DNA of 64,000 nt from JAFGOG01 sp034429215 (GCA_034429215.1 DAOUGI010000126.1:80027-144026); one strand, 5' to 3'. Shown: positions 24,700 to 33,983, counted from the first letter of the stretch. Numbers and translations: made by a program. Notes: a model not told the origin generated them from the letters alone.

Positions 24700-26145
24700 T
24701 CACTCCCCCACACCCTCCAGGTCGCGGTCGGCGGCGCGCAGGATGTCGTCCAGCTCACCGATGACGCCGTCGGGCAGGGGATCGACCAGGGGGCCTTCGA
24801 GGATGGCCCGGACCTGCTCGCGGGCGGCCGAGTAGAGGGTGGGCCGGCCCAGCTCGGCCCAGGCTTCGTAGGTGTGGCGGTCGAAGAGGCGGGGGATGTA
24901 GAACTCGCCGCTGCGGGCCGCCCGGCGGGTGCCTTTTTCCATCAAAAAGTGGCCGCCCGGCCCCACGGCGGCTATCTCGTCAAAGAGGTCTTTTTCGGGC
25001 GCGCAGTCGACCCCCTCGCACAGCCGCTGGCACAGGTGGGCGATCTCGTTGTCGACCAGGATCTGTTCGAGGACCAACAACTGGTCGCTTTCGATCTCGC
25101 CATAGCCGACGATGATGTCGGCGCCGGCCATGGCCGGGGGGAGGGTGGTGATCAGCTTTTCGATGACGGCTTCGGGCCCGGCGATCTTGGCGTCGGAGGT
25201 GCAGCCCGCCCCGCCGTTGGGCAGATCGTAAAAGCGGCCCATGGCGGCCAGCGCGGCGGACTGGAGGCCCATCTCGGCGGTGCCGGCCAGGTAGCCGCCG
25301 CTGCGAAAGTCGAGCGAGCCGATGGCGCTAGCGTAGATGAGAGGCCGGCCGGGGTGGGCGAGCTGGTAGATGACGATGGCCGACAGGGCCTCGGCGTTGG
25401 CCACGGCGATGTTGGAGAAGAGACCGGCCGGGCCGGTGGTGCCGTTGACCGGCATGGGCATGAGCATGACCGGCAGGTCGAACTCGCCCAGCTCCAGGTA
25501 GGCGTCGAGCATCTGTCCATCGTGGGTCAGGGGGGCGATGGTGCAGTAGATGAGGGAATAGTCCTTGCATGCCTTGAGCGCGTCTTCGCTGCCGGCGACC
25601 GCCTTGAGGGCGGCGACCAGGTAGGGCACCTGCTCGACGCAGTGCAGCTCGTGCTGGGCGTGCTTGGACGAGTATTTGATCATGGTGACGAACTCGTGGA
25701 GCGCCCGGGAGTGGGCCGGAGCATCGGAGGCGCAGGTGGGCGCCCAGGACATGACGCCCAGGTCGGCCTGCTGAAAGACGCGCAGAGAGTCCTGGATGTC
25801 GCGGCGGGTGCCGTAGCGCCGCTCGCCGGTGTCGAAATCGACGACAAAGGCGGCGGTGCCGTCGATGCCGTAGCGGGAGGCGGGCGAGGGCAGCGGAAGG
25901 CTCAGGGCGGGGTTGCGGGCGCCCAGGACGAACGACTTGGGGGTGGTGGCCAGGGCCTGCTCTACCAGCTCGACGGGGATGCGGGCGATGCCGGCGCCGT
26001 CGTCGATCTGGGCGCCGCAGCGGCGGAGGATGGGCAGGGCCTTGTGGCCGTGAAAGCGGACGCCCACCTCGGCCAGGATGCGGAGGCTCTGGTTGTGGAC
26101 GCGGAGCTGTTCTTCTTGGGAAAGGGCTTGTGCGGTAAATTTCAT
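24700..26145 (-). CDS. Trimethylamine-methyltransferase family protein (MttB homologue A)
   Basis: A 481-residue member of the MttB superfamily (COG5598), TIM-barrel enzymes that move a methyl group from a quaternary or tertiary amine to a corrinoid protein. Typical stretches are LRILAEVGVRFHG, SSKHAQHELHC, NGTTGPAGLFSNIAVANAEAL, and AVGPGGHFLMEKGTRR near the C-terminus. The frame has no in-frame amber codon, so it is a non-pyrrolysine member, like glycine-betaine-type enzymes. It is the last gene of the block. Relative to the other three it is closest to homologue B in layout. Its substrate is unknown. Confidence 0.85.
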   Translation of the reverse strand: MKFTAQALSQEEQLRVHNQSLRILAEVGVRFHGHKALPILRRCGAQIDDGAGIARIPVELVEQALATTPKSFVLGARNPALSLPLPSPASRYGIDGTAAFVVDFDTGERRYGTRRDIQDSLRVFQQADLGVMSWAPTCASDAPAHSRALHEFVTMIKYSSKHAQHELHCVEQVPYLVAALKAVAGSEDALKACKDYSLIYCTIAPLTHDGQMLDAYLELGEFDLPVMLMPMPVNGTTGPAGLFSNIAVANAEALSAIVIYQLAHPGRPLIYASAIGSLDFRSGGYLAGTAEMGLQSAALAAMGRFYDLPNGGAGCTSDAKIAGPEAVIEKLITTLPPAMAGADIIVGYGEIESDQLLVLEQILVDNEIAHLCQRLCEGVDCAPEKDLFDEIAAVGPGGHFLMEKGTRRAARSGEFYIPRLFDRHTYEAWAELGRPTLYSAAREQVRAILEGPLVDPLPDGVIGELDDILRAADRDLEGVGE

Positions 26146-26165
26146 ATGGGTTCTCCTTCAAAAAT

Positions 26166-26192
26166 AGATGCTTCGCTTCGCTCAGCATGGCA
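26166..26192. repeat. CTTCGC-family repeat between MttB genes
   Basis: GATGCTTCGCTTCGCTCAGC lies in the 36-bp gap between the two MttB genes, as in the repeats at 7851 and 28937. Confidence 0.5.
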
Positions 26193-27630
26193 GATGATGG
26201 GCGCCTGCCCTGGCACGGGCTTCAAGGCGGGCCAGGTCGCGCTCGACGGGGTCGGGCAGGGGCAAGGGGCGATGGGTTACCAGCAGGTGGGACACCTGGT
26301 CGCGGAGGTCGGACAGCAGGTCGGGGCGGCCGGCAGCGTTCCAATGCTCAAAGGTGTCGCCGACGCCCACCTTGCTGATGTACCACTCGCCGCGGCGGAT
26401 GCCGTCGCGGCCGGATGGCTCGGCCAGAAAGTGGCCGCCCGGCCCCACGGCGTCGATTACCTCTTCGAGCCACCGGTCGGGGCCGGTGCCAATGCCGGCG
26501 CACAGCCGCCTGCAGCGGCGGAAGACTTCGACGTCGATCAGAAGCTGCTCCAGGCTGAGGATGGTCGCTCCGCCCAGCAGGCCGGGGCCGAGCAGGAGGT
26601 CGGGCCAGGAGAGGGCGGGCAGGGCCCAGTTGAGCGCCCGCTCGTAGCCGGCCTGGATGCTGGGGATGTGGTGGCCGGTGCCACCGGTGGAGGTCTCGGA
26701 GGGCAGGCCGTAGTAGCGGGCCATTTCGGTGACGGCGGCGCCAAGGAGAGCGTGCTCGACCTGGCCGCCGGTGTACCGGCCGGAGTGGGGGTCCATGACG
26801 CCCGGAGCGGGAGCATAGATGACCGGGGCGCCCGGGGCGGCGGCCTGGACGAGGCAGAGCATGGCCAGCACTTCGCAGTTGGCCAGGACGAGGGTGGAGA
26901 TGAGGCCGGCAGGGGCGGTGGCGCCCATGATCGGCATGGGCATGATGGCCACCGGCAGGTCCCAGCCGACGGTCTCCAGGTAGGCGTCGGTGTAATCGGC
27001 CTCGATGACCAGCGGCGACAGGGGGCAGAGCAGGAAGGAGACGGGGTGCAGGCGGCGGACCTCCTCTTGGCTGCCAAAGACGGCCTGGAGCACTTCTAGC
27101 ATCCAGCGGGACTGCTCGGGGGTGACCGGACAATCCTGGACGTGCTTGGAGAAGCAGCGGAAGATGTCCCGCCAGTAGGCGACGAGGTCGCCCAGGGAGC
27201 GCTCGGCAAAGGTTGGCTCGACCATGGCCCAATAGACGCCGACCTCGTCGAGGACGTCGAGCAGGCGGGTGGCGGCCAGCCAGTCGGCGGCGATCGCCGG
27301 CCGCCGCTCGCCGGTCAGGCTGTCATAGACAAAGACGGCGCCCCCGTCGGCCTGGAGGACGCACTCGCCGGCGTTCATGGGGAGGGACCAACCCGGCCGG
27401 CGGCCGCCCAGGCTGAAGCGGCGCGGGGCCGCTTGCAGGCAGGTCTCGACCAGGGCGCGGGGGAAGCGGACGATGGCGGTGCAGTCGTCGACTTGAGCGC
27501 CGGCCTCGGCCAGGATGCGCCTGCCACGGGAGGTGTCCACCCGGACGCCGGTGGCGGACAGGAGGTGGAGGGTGCGGTCGTGCACCTGGGCGCGGTCGTT
27601 TTCGGACAGAATCTGCAGCGCTGCTCTCAT
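26182..27630 (-). CDS. Trimethylamine-methyltransferase family protein (MttB homologue B)
   Basis: A 482-residue MttB-superfamily protein without an internal amber codon. Recognisable stretches are LLSATGVRVDTSRGRRILAEAG, CFSKHVQDCPVTPEQS, MGATAPAGLISTLVLANCEVLAM, SETSTGGTGHHIPS and AVGPGGHFLAEPSGR. It shares the KHVQ motif and the GPGGHFL motif with its neighbours but differs strongly elsewhere, so the four genes are old paralogues, not recent copies. It probably demethylates a different amine from A, C or D; the substrate is unknown. Confidence 0.85.
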   Translation of the reverse strand: MRAALQILSENDRAQVHDRTLHLLSATGVRVDTSRGRRILAEAGAQVDDCTAIVRFPRALVETCLQAAPRRFSLGGRRPGWSLPMNAGECVLQADGGAVFVYDSLTGERRPAIAADWLAATRLLDVLDEVGVYWAMVEPTFAERSLGDLVAYWRDIFRCFSKHVQDCPVTPEQSRWMLEVLQAVFGSQEEVRRLHPVSFLLCPLSPLVIEADYTDAYLETVGWDLPVAIMPMPIMGATAPAGLISTLVLANCEVLAMLCLVQAAAPGAPVIYAPAPGVMDPHSGRYTGGQVEHALLGAAVTEMARYYGLPSETSTGGTGHHIPSIQAGYERALNWALPALSWPDLLLGPGLLGGATILSLEQLLIDVEVFRRCRRLCAGIGTGPDRWLEEVIDAVGPGGHFLAEPSGRDGIRRGEWYISKVGVGDTFEHWNAAGRPDLLSDLRDQVSHLLVTHRPLPLPDPVERDLARLEARARAGAHHLPC

Positions 27631-27654
27631 TCAGGGCCGATCCTTGAAATTAGA

Positions 27655-27730
27655 TCTCCCCCTCACCCCAACCCTGCCACCTCACCGGTGGCACTGTACA
27701 GCGGTCTCCCCAAAGGGGAGAGGGAGCTAG
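27655..27730. repeat. CTCTCCCC-family repeat, ending in a stop codon
   Basis: This shares GTACAGCGGTCTCCCC and GGGGAGAGGG with the repeat at 31928-31997. Its end supplies the TAG stop codon of the dehydrogenase gene. Confidence 0.6.
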
Positions 27731-28908
27731 TGTGGGTCCATTTCTACCAGGCCGTAGGGCAGGTCGTAGGTTGGCATCAGGGACAGGTAGGGATCGGGGT
27801 CGAAGGCCTCGGGACCCAGGACGCCGCTTGCCTGCCAGACGCCGCTGGCCAGGAGATCCATGGCTATCACCGGGCAGGCGCCGGTCTGGAAGGCGACGGC
27901 CTGGCAGCCGTACTTGGCCATGCTGAAAGCGTTGTCGGTGGACTGGTAGAGGTAGACCTGGCGGGGCCTGCCGTCTTGCCAACCGGTGACCCAGGCGCCG
28001 ACGCAGGTCTTGCCGGTCATCCGGCCGCCGAGGCGGGCGGGGTCGGGCAGGCAGGCCACCACGACGTCGCGCGGCGCGACCCGGACCCCTTTGACATTGA
28101 CCGGCTCGGCGCTGTCCATGCCCAGCAGCTTGATGACCTTGATGGCGTTCATGAACTGGGCATCGAGCCCATATTTGAAGGTGACCCGCCGGCACTTGAT
28201 CCAGCGGGGGATGAGCACGACCTCTTCGTGCTCGACACTGACACACTCGACCGGCCCGATGCCCTCGGGAAAGTTGAAAACCTCCGGATCGGAAAATGGC
28301 GGCGTGACGAGCCAGCCTTTGTCCCGCTCCCAGACGAGAGCGGGGTCGGTGCACTCTTCGATGGTGTCGATGATGGAAAAGGTGGGGGCAAAGTCGTAAC
28401 CGCTGATTTTCAGGGCGCCCACGTCGCGGATGGCTATCTCGTCGATCTCGTCGAACAGGTGCTTGGCGGCATATTTGGCCAAGACGTCGGACGCGCCGGG
28501 ATCCATGCCGATGCCCAGGATGGCCAGCAGCCCCTTTCGCTCCCAATCGCCGGCGCGGGCGAACTGGTAGGCGCCCATGTTGGAGCCGGTGTCTTCCATG
28601 GCCATGTCGAGGTAGGCGCAGCCGGCCTGGAAGGCGGCGTCGAAGATGAAGCGGTTGTAAAAGTTGGTGACGGCGTTCATGATGAGGTCGACGCCGTGCC
28701 GGCGGGCCAGGGCCACGATCTGGGCGGTGTCCCTGGCGTCGACCTGCTCGACCGGGAAGGTATCGGGCGACGCCAGCTTGTGGCGCACTTCACGGGCGCG
28801 CTCCAGGCTATAGTCGGCCAGGACCATCTTTTCGAGCCAGGGGCGGCCAGCGGCGACGGTAGCGATCGCCTCGCCTACAGCCCCCACACCGATGAGAAGT
28901 ACTTTCAT
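27727..28908 (-). CDS. Saccharopine-dehydrogenase-like NAD(P)-dependent oxidoreductase
   Basis: A 393-residue Rossmann-fold dehydrogenase. The dinucleotide loop is MKVLLIGVGAVGEAIATVAA at the very N-terminus, followed by DARDTAQIVALARRHGVDLIMNAV and CAYLDMAMEDTGSNMG, as in the saccharopine/carboxynorspermidine dehydrogenase family. These enzymes form or split secondary amines by reductive amination or oxidative deamination. Position between MttB genes suggests that it acts on an amine produced by demethylation, an inference. ATG 28908 has AGGAGG upstream; the upstream part of the frame is repeat sequence. Confidence 0.85.
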   Translation of the reverse strand: MKVLLIGVGAVGEAIATVAAGRPWLEKMVLADYSLERAREVRHKLASPDTFPVEQVDARDTAQIVALARRHGVDLIMNAVTNFYNRFIFDAAFQAGCAYLDMAMEDTGSNMGAYQFARAGDWERKGLLAILGIGMDPGASDVLAKYAAKHLFDEIDEIAIRDVGALKISGYDFAPTFSIIDTIEECTDPALVWERDKGWLVTPPFSDPEVFNFPEGIGPVECVSVEHEEVVLIPRWIKCRRVTFKYGLDAQFMNAIKVIKLLGMDSAEPVNVKGVRVAPRDVVVACLPDPARLGGRMTGKTCVGAWVTGWQDGRPRQVYLYQSTDNAFSMAKYGCQAVAFQTGACPVIAMDLLASGVWQASGVLGPEAFDPDPYLSLMPTYDLPYGLVEMDPH

Positions 28909-28936
28909 GCTGCGCCTCCTTGAAAATGGGTAAAGA

Positions 28937-28985
28937 GATGCTTCGCTTCGCAGCCGCGAGCGGCCCTGCATGTCAGCATGACGGT
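28937..28985. repeat. CTTCGC-family repeat with extra hairpin
   Basis: GATGCTTCGCTTCGCAGCCG, then GCGAGCGGCC and CAGCATGACGG. It fills the gap between the dehydrogenase and MttB homologue C. Confidence 0.5.
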
Positions 28986-28999
28986 CCTGTCAGACGCTC

Positions 29000-30451
29000 C
29001 TAGATGTCTCGGTCGGCCGCGGCCAGGATGCGCGACAGCTCGGCCTGCTGCGCTCGCTCCAGCGGCCGGGGATGGTGGTTGTTCAGGATCCAGTCGACCT
29101 TGTCGCGGGCCACGTCGATCGGGTCGCGGAGCCCACCGGTCCCGTCGGGTTGGCCGGTGAGGCCGGAAAAGACCCGGCGGCGCATCTGGTCGCGGGTGTG
29201 GCGCTGGCGCATAAAGTGGCCGCGCGGCCCGACCGCCTTGATGACGTCGAGGGCCAGCGCTTCGCTGCTGGTGTCCAGCCCGGCCGCCTCGATGCGGACC
29301 CGGTGGTAGACGTCGCTGTCGAGCACGACCGCCTCGGGGTAGAGGAGGGTGCACGCCTCGAGCAGGCCCAGGCCGCTGCCGGTCTCGGCGCCGACCAGGG
29401 TGCACAGCAGCAGGGAAGAGGCCGCGTCGCCGGCCGACTGCCAGCCGGGCACCGGGGCGTCGGTGCCAAAGACGCCGGCCAGCGACGGCACGCCCCAGCC
29501 GTGGGCCAGCTCGACGCCCAGCGCATAGGGCAAGGTCCCCTCCCAGGCGGTGGCCAGGTAGCCGCCGCTGTGGGGGTGCATGATGCCGGGCATGAGCGAG
29601 TGGTAGACCGGCGCGCCGGGGGCGGCCATCTGGATGAGGGCCATGGCGGCCACGATCTCGGCGTCGCCGGCCACGAGCGTGCCGGCCACCGTGGCCGGAC
29701 CGGTCGAGCCGACGTTGGCCATGGACATGAAACCGACGGGCAGGCCGGCCTCGGCAAAGACGAGGGCCGATTCGATCCCCTCTTTGTCCTGGCCGAGGGG
29801 GGCGATGCAGCAGACCAGCAGGGACAGGGGCGGGCGACGGCGCATGGCCGCATCGTCGCCGGCGACGACGCGGGCCATCTCGACGGCATAACGGGCGGCC
29901 CTTTCGCCCATGACCGTCTCGGACTGGACGTGCTTGACGGTGTTGTTGAAAGAGGCGTCCAGCTCGTGGAGCGGGGCGGTGGCCGGGAAGTCGGCGGCGC
30001 TGACGATGGGCCAGTAAAAGCCGATGGAGGACAGGTAGTCGGCCACGCGGGCCATGGCGGCCACGTCCTCCTTGGTCGAGCGGCGCCGGCGGCGGGTCTG
30101 AAAGTCGATCGTCTCTACGCCGCAGCCGTCGGTGGCGCAATAGAGGGCTTTGCCGTCCAGGACAAGGTCGTGGGCCGGCGAGCGGGCGCCCATGGTGTAA
30201 AAGCGGGGGGCGCGGGCCATGGCATCGAGCACGACGCCGGGCGGCAGGCGGACGATCTGCCGGTCGAAATCGACCCGCGCGCCGTGCTCGGCATAGATGT
30301 GCAGGGCCCTGGCCGAGGGGCAGTGGATGCCGACCTGGTCCAGGACGTCCAGCACGGCCGAGCGGAGCCGGTGCAACTGCTCGTCGTCCAGGATGCGCAG
30401 GTGATAAGCCGGGGCGATCGGCTGGAGCGGCGGGGTGGCGGTGCAGCTCAT
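29000..30451 (-). CDS. Trimethylamine-methyltransferase family protein (MttB homologue C)
   Basis: A 483-residue MttB-superfamily protein. The N-terminus AYHLRILDDEQLHRLRSAVLDVLDQVGIH, the block SFNNTVKHVQSETVMGE, STGPATVAGTLVAGDAEIV, and AVGPRGHFMRQRHTRDQMRR are typical. It is most similar to homologue D: both share NNTVKHVQSET, GFYWP/AFYWP, and a C-terminus with DNHHP/NNHHP-type and RILAAA motifs. The ATG overlaps the stop of D (ATGA at 30448-30451), so C and D look like a tandem duplication. No in-frame amber codon; substrate unknown. Confidence 0.85.
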   Translation of the reverse strand: MSCTATPPLQPIAPAYHLRILDDEQLHRLRSAVLDVLDQVGIHCPSARALHIYAEHGARVDFDRQIVRLPPGVVLDAMARAPRFYTMGARSPAHDLVLDGKALYCATDGCGVETIDFQTRRRRRSTKEDVAAMARVADYLSSIGFYWPIVSAADFPATAPLHELDASFNNTVKHVQSETVMGERAARYAVEMARVVAGDDAAMRRRPPLSLLVCCIAPLGQDKEGIESALVFAEAGLPVGFMSMANVGSTGPATVAGTLVAGDAEIVAAMALIQMAAPGAPVYHSLMPGIMHPHSGGYLATAWEGTLPYALGVELAHGWGVPSLAGVFGTDAPVPGWQSAGDAASSLLLCTLVGAETGSGLGLLEACTLLYPEAVVLDSDVYHRVRIEAAGLDTSSEALALDVIKAVGPRGHFMRQRHTRDQMRRRVFSGLTGQPDGTGGLRDPIDVARDKVDWILNNHHPRPLERAQQAELSRILAAADRDI

Positions 30452-31902
30452 TCGCGCAGCTCCTGCTGGGCCGCGGCCAGGATGCGGGCCAATTCGGCCT
30501 GTTTGGCCCCTTCGAGCGGAGCCGGGTGGTGGTTGTCGAGGATCCAGCGGACCTGCTCGCGGGCCACCTGCTGCGGGTCGCGGTAGTGGCCGGTATCGTC
30601 CAGGTGGTGGGTGATGGCGCGGAGCATCGATTGGCGCATGTGCTTGATGGTGTGCTTTTCGAGCAGGAAATGCCCGCCGGGCTTGACGGAGGCGATGACG
30701 TCGAGGGCCAGGGTCTCGGGGCTGATCTCCACGGCCTGGAGGTAGTAGCGGGCGCGGTGGTAGAGGTCGCTGTCCATGACGAGCTGCTCGGGGTTGAGGA
30801 GGGTATAGGTGCGGGCCAGGCCCATGCCGGTGACGATCTCGGCGCCGGTGAGGCCGACCAGAAAGCTGTCGAGGGCCGTCTCGGCGGCCGACTGCCAGGT
30901 GCCGGCGGTGAGGGAATCGGTGCCGAAGCAGGCGCCCAACGACGGCATGCCCCAGTGGTGGGCCATTTCGACCACGGCGTAGCGGCCACGGCTGTCGAGG
31001 GGGTAGCTGACATAGCCGCCGGTGCGCATGTCGGCCCAGGCGTGCATCAGGGAGTGGAAGACAGGCGCTCCGGGCGAGGCAAGCTGGATCAGGACCGCCG
31101 CGCTGACGATCTCGGCGTCGCCCACAGCCAGCGCGCCGGCCAGGGTGACGGGCGCGGTGGTGCCCATGGTGGGCATGGCCAGAAAGCCGACCGGGATGCC
31201 GGCCTCGGCCATGACGAGGGTGCCCTCGATGCCGTGCTTGTCCTGGGACAGCGGGGCGATGGTGCACACCACCAGCGACAGGGGAGGACGGCGGCGAAGC
31301 TCCTCACGGCTGCCGGCGATCACCGTGCCCATCTCGACGGCGTAGCGGCATTCGGCCTCGCCCATGATCGTTTCGCTCTGGACGTGCTTGACGGTGTTGT
31401 TCCAGGAGGCATCCATCTCTTGCAGAGGAGCGGTCCGGCCATAATCCTGGGCGCTGACCATGGGCCAGTAAAAGGCGACGGAGGAGAGATAGTCGGACAC
31501 GCGGGCCATCATGCCGACGTCGGCTTTGCACGACAGGCGGCGCTGACCGGTGTCGAGGTCGACGGTCTCGGTGCCGCAGCCATCGGTGGTGAAAAAGGTC
31601 GCGCCGTCCTCGAGGTGGAGGTCAAAGGCCGGGTCGCGGGCGCCCAGGTGGAAGTAGCGGGGCAGGGTGGACAAGGCCTTGAACACCAGGTCCCTGGGGA
31701 TCTTGCAGACCTGGGTGGCGCGGTCTATGCGGGCGCCGTGATCGGCCAGGATGGTCAGCGCCCTGTCGGAGGGGAAGCGGACCCCCACCTCTTCCATGAT
31801 GCGGAGGGTGGCTTCCTGGAGCCGATCCAACTGGTCATCGGTCAGGAAGCGCAGGGCATAGGATGAACGGATCGGTTCGATGGCAGGTGTGTTTTCGGGC
31901 AT
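30448..31902 (-). CDS. Trimethylamine-methyltransferase family protein (MttB homologue D)
   Basis: A 484-residue MttB-superfamily protein and first of the four in transcription order. ATG 31902 has AAAGGAGA upstream. Family stretches include LRIMEEVGVRFPSDRAL, SWNNTVKHVQSETIMGE, GTTAPVTLAGALAVGDAEIV, ILVMDSD-like QLVMDSDLYHRARYY and SVKPGGHFLLEKHTIKHMRQS. It is close to homologue C and coupled to it. No in-frame amber codon is present. With the peptide-type importer upstream it probably takes part in use of an imported methylated amine. Confidence 0.85.
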   Translation of the reverse strand: MPENTPAIEPIRSSYALRFLTDDQLDRLQEATLRIMEEVGVRFPSDRALTILADHGARIDRATQVCKIPRDLVFKALSTLPRYFHLGARDPAFDLHLEDGATFFTTDGCGTETVDLDTGQRRLSCKADVGMMARVSDYLSSVAFYWPMVSAQDYGRTAPLQEMDASWNNTVKHVQSETIMGEAECRYAVEMGTVIAGSREELRRRPPLSLVVCTIAPLSQDKHGIEGTLVMAEAGIPVGFLAMPTMGTTAPVTLAGALAVGDAEIVSAAVLIQLASPGAPVFHSLMHAWADMRTGGYVSYPLDSRGRYAVVEMAHHWGMPSLGACFGTDSLTAGTWQSAAETALDSFLVGLTGAEIVTGMGLARTYTLLNPEQLVMDSDLYHRARYYLQAVEISPETLALDVIASVKPGGHFLLEKHTIKHMRQSMLRAITHHLDDTGHYRDPQQVAREQVRWILDNHHPAPLEGAKQAELARILAAAQQELRE

Positions 31903-31927
31903 TTGGCTTTCTCCTTTTGTTGGGGAT

Positions 31928-31997
31928 TCCCCCCACCCCACCCTGTCCCCCTTCGGGTGGCACCGTACAGCGGTCTCCCCCCTGGGGAGAGGGCTAG
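31928..31997. repeat. CTCTCCCC-family repeat, ending in a stop codon
   Basis: This shares GTACAGCGGTCTCCCC and GGGGAGAGGG with the copy at 27655-27730. Its end supplies the TAG stop codon of the permease gene 31994-32932. Confidence 0.6.
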
Positions 31998-32932
31998 ACC
32001 TCTCCCACTTTTTTGAGCACTTTGTGCGGGTCAAAGGCGTCGCGCAGGCCGTCGCCGATATAGTTGGCCGAGATGATGGTCAGAAAGATCATCAGGCCGG
32101 GAAAGATGGCCAGCCAAGGGTACTTGGTCAGGTACTCTTGGGCGTTGCTCAGCAGGTTGCCCCAGCTCGGCGTGGGGGGCTGGATGCCAAAGCCCAGGAA
32201 GCTCAGCCCTGACTCTTCGATGATGGCATAGCCCAGCCCCAAAGTGGCTTCGACGATGATGGGGCCGATGGCGTTGGGCAGGATGTGGGTGACGATGAGC
32301 CGGCGGTTCGAGGCCCCCACGCAGCGGGCGGCGGTGACGAAATCCATCTCGCGGATGGTGAGAAAGGCGGCGCGGACCAGCCGGGCGAAGGTCATCCACG
32401 ACAGCGCGCCTATCACCAGGCCGATGGTGAGGACGTTGTTCCGCTCGAACAGCGGGGCGTCGACCTCGCGCAGGATGGCGCTGAGCAGGATCAGGACAAG
32501 GAACGCCGGCAGGGAGAGAAAGATGTCGGTCAGGCGCATCAGGATGGTGTCCACCCGCCCACCGTAAAAGCCGGCCACCGCGCCTATGGGCACACCGATG
32601 GCCAGCGAGATGGCGACGACAAGAAGGCCGACCAGCAGGGAAATGCGCCCGCCATAGAGCACCCGGGTCAGCAGATCGCGGCCGAGGGCATCGGCGCCCA
32701 TGGGGTGCTGCCAGGAAGGCGGCTGGAAGCGGGCCGAGAGGTCGGAGATTTCCGGATCGTAGGGCGATAGGGAGGCCAGGAGAACGGCCAGGGTGAGCAG
32801 GCCCAGGACGATGGCTCCGACGATGGCCCCGGGGTGGCGGCGGAAGCGGCGCCAGACGCTCATGCTCCCGCTGCGGGCGCTAACCCGAGAGGTTTCCGAG
32901 GCGATGTTTGCCGGGGCGGTAGATTGAGACAT
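31994..32932 (-). CDS. Peptide/nickel-type ABC importer permease (DppC/OppC-like)
   Basis: A 312-residue permease. The N-terminal helix and PYDPEISDLSARFQPPSWQHPMGADALGRDLLTRVLYGGR are the DppC/OppC signature; the EAA loop is RLVRAAFLTIREMDFVTAARCVGAS; the C-terminus has ESGLSFLGFGIQPPTPSWGNLL and DGLRDAFDP. It forms the membrane channel with the DppB-like protein encoded 10 bp upstream. The usual two ATPase genes do not follow; an MttB gene does. The ligand is therefore unclear and may be an amine derivative and not a peptide. Confidence 0.9.
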   Translation of the reverse strand: MSQSTAPANIASETSRVSARSGSMSVWRRFRRHPGAIVGAIVLGLLTLAVLLASLSPYDPEISDLSARFQPPSWQHPMGADALGRDLLTRVLYGGRISLLVGLLVVAISLAIGVPIGAVAGFYGGRVDTILMRLTDIFLSLPAFLVLILLSAILREVDAPLFERNNVLTIGLVIGALSWMTFARLVRAAFLTIREMDFVTAARCVGASNRRLIVTHILPNAIGPIIVEATLGLGYAIIEESGLSFLGFGIQPPTPSWGNLLSNAQEYLTKYPWLAIFPGLMIFLTIISANYIGDGLRDAFDPHKVLKKVGEV

Positions 32933-32942
32933 GGTGAGAGCC

Positions 32943-33983
32943 CTAATCGTAGCGGATCCGGGGATCGACGACGGCGTAGAGGACGTCGGCCAGGAGGTTG
33001 GACAGGATGATGGCCGCGGCGCCGATGATCAGGACGGCCAGCAGGACGGGATAGTCGCGCTGGAGGGCCGACTGGTAGTAGAGGCGGCCCATGCCGGGCC
33101 AGGAGAAGATCATCTCGACAAAGACGGTGCCGCCGATGAGGTAGGGCAGGTCCAGGGCAAGGAGGGTCACCAGGGGGATGACCGCGTTGCGCAGGGCGTG
33201 GCGATAGACGACGGTGCGCTCGGACAGTCCTTTGGCCCGCGCCGTGCGCAAATAGTCCTGGTGGATCACGTCGAGCATGCTGGAGCGCAGGAAACGGGAG
33301 TACCAGGCGATCCAGCCCAACGCCCCGGTGGCCACCGGCAGGATGAGGTATTTGATCCGGTCTAACAATGAGAAATCGGCGCCGAGGGTGTACATGCCTC
33401 CCGCCGGGAGGAGAGGCCCGCCGGTGAACGGGTTTCTGAGCCAGGCATAGAAGATCAGGATCAGGATCAGGCCGAGCCAGAACTCGGGGATGGCCTGGCC
33501 GGCGAAGGAAAAGGTGGTCACGGCGATGTCGTACAGGGAGTACTGGCGCAGGGCAGAGATGATGCCGATCGGGACGGCGATGAGGATCGCCACGAGCATG
33601 GTGACGCCCATCAACAGGATGGTATTTGGCAGCCGGAGGCCGATCTCTTTCAACACGGGCTCGCGGGTGCGAAAGGAAAACCCAAAATCGCCGCGCAGGA
33701 TGCCCTTGCGGGTACCGTAGCCGTCGGCAAGCCCATCGCCGTCGGCATCGACCTTCATCCAGTCGTTGCCGGCCAGCCAGATGACGTACTGGACGGGCAG
33801 GGGCTTGTCCAGGCCGAACTGGCGCTTGAGGACGGCGGCCCGCTCCGGCCGGACGTGCCTGGACTGGCCGTGCCCGGCCAAGGGACCGCCGGGCGCCAGG
33901 TTGACCAGGGCAAACAGCCCAATGCTCAGCAAAAAGAGCAACGCGACGGTTTGCAGCAGGCGCCTGGTCAGGAAGGCGGTCAC
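32943..33983 (-). CDS. Peptide/nickel-type ABC importer permease (DppB/OppB-like)
   Basis: A 346-residue permease with six membrane segments. LLQTVALLFLLSIGLFALVNLAPGGPL is the usual first helix, GDFGFSFRTREPVLKEIGLRLPNT the periplasm-side loop, and SSMLDVIHQDYLRTARAKGLSE the EAA loop. The first outside loop has an insertion VDADGDGLADGYG that looks like a calcium-binding loop. The start is GTG 33983, overlapping the stop of the binding-protein gene (GTGA). Confidence 0.9.
   Translation of the reverse strand: MTAFLTRRLLQTVALLFLLSIGLFALVNLAPGGPLAGHGQSRHVRPERAAVLKRQFGLDKPLPVQYVIWLAGNDWMKVDADGDGLADGYGTRKGILRGDFGFSFRTREPVLKEIGLRLPNTILLMGVTMLVAILIAVPIGIISALRQYSLYDIAVTTFSFAGQAIPEFWLGLILILIFYAWLRNPFTGGPLLPAGGMYTLGADFSLLDRIKYLILPVATGALGWIAWYSRFLRSSMLDVIHQDYLRTARAKGLSERTVVYRHALRNAVIPLVTLLALDLPYLIGGTVFVEMIFSWPGMGRLYYQSALQRDYPVLLAVLIIGAAAIILSNLLADVLYAVVDPRIRYD

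Noticed and set aside
24676..27099. A long open frame (over 800 codons) on the plus strand
   Set aside because: It is antisense to two MttB genes, has Gly/Val/Asp-rich composition typical of reversed GC-rich codons, and shows no domain.
24700..31902. Pyrrolysine (amber) codons in the MttB genes
   Set aside because: None of the four frames contains an internal TAG; all are continuous full-length frames.
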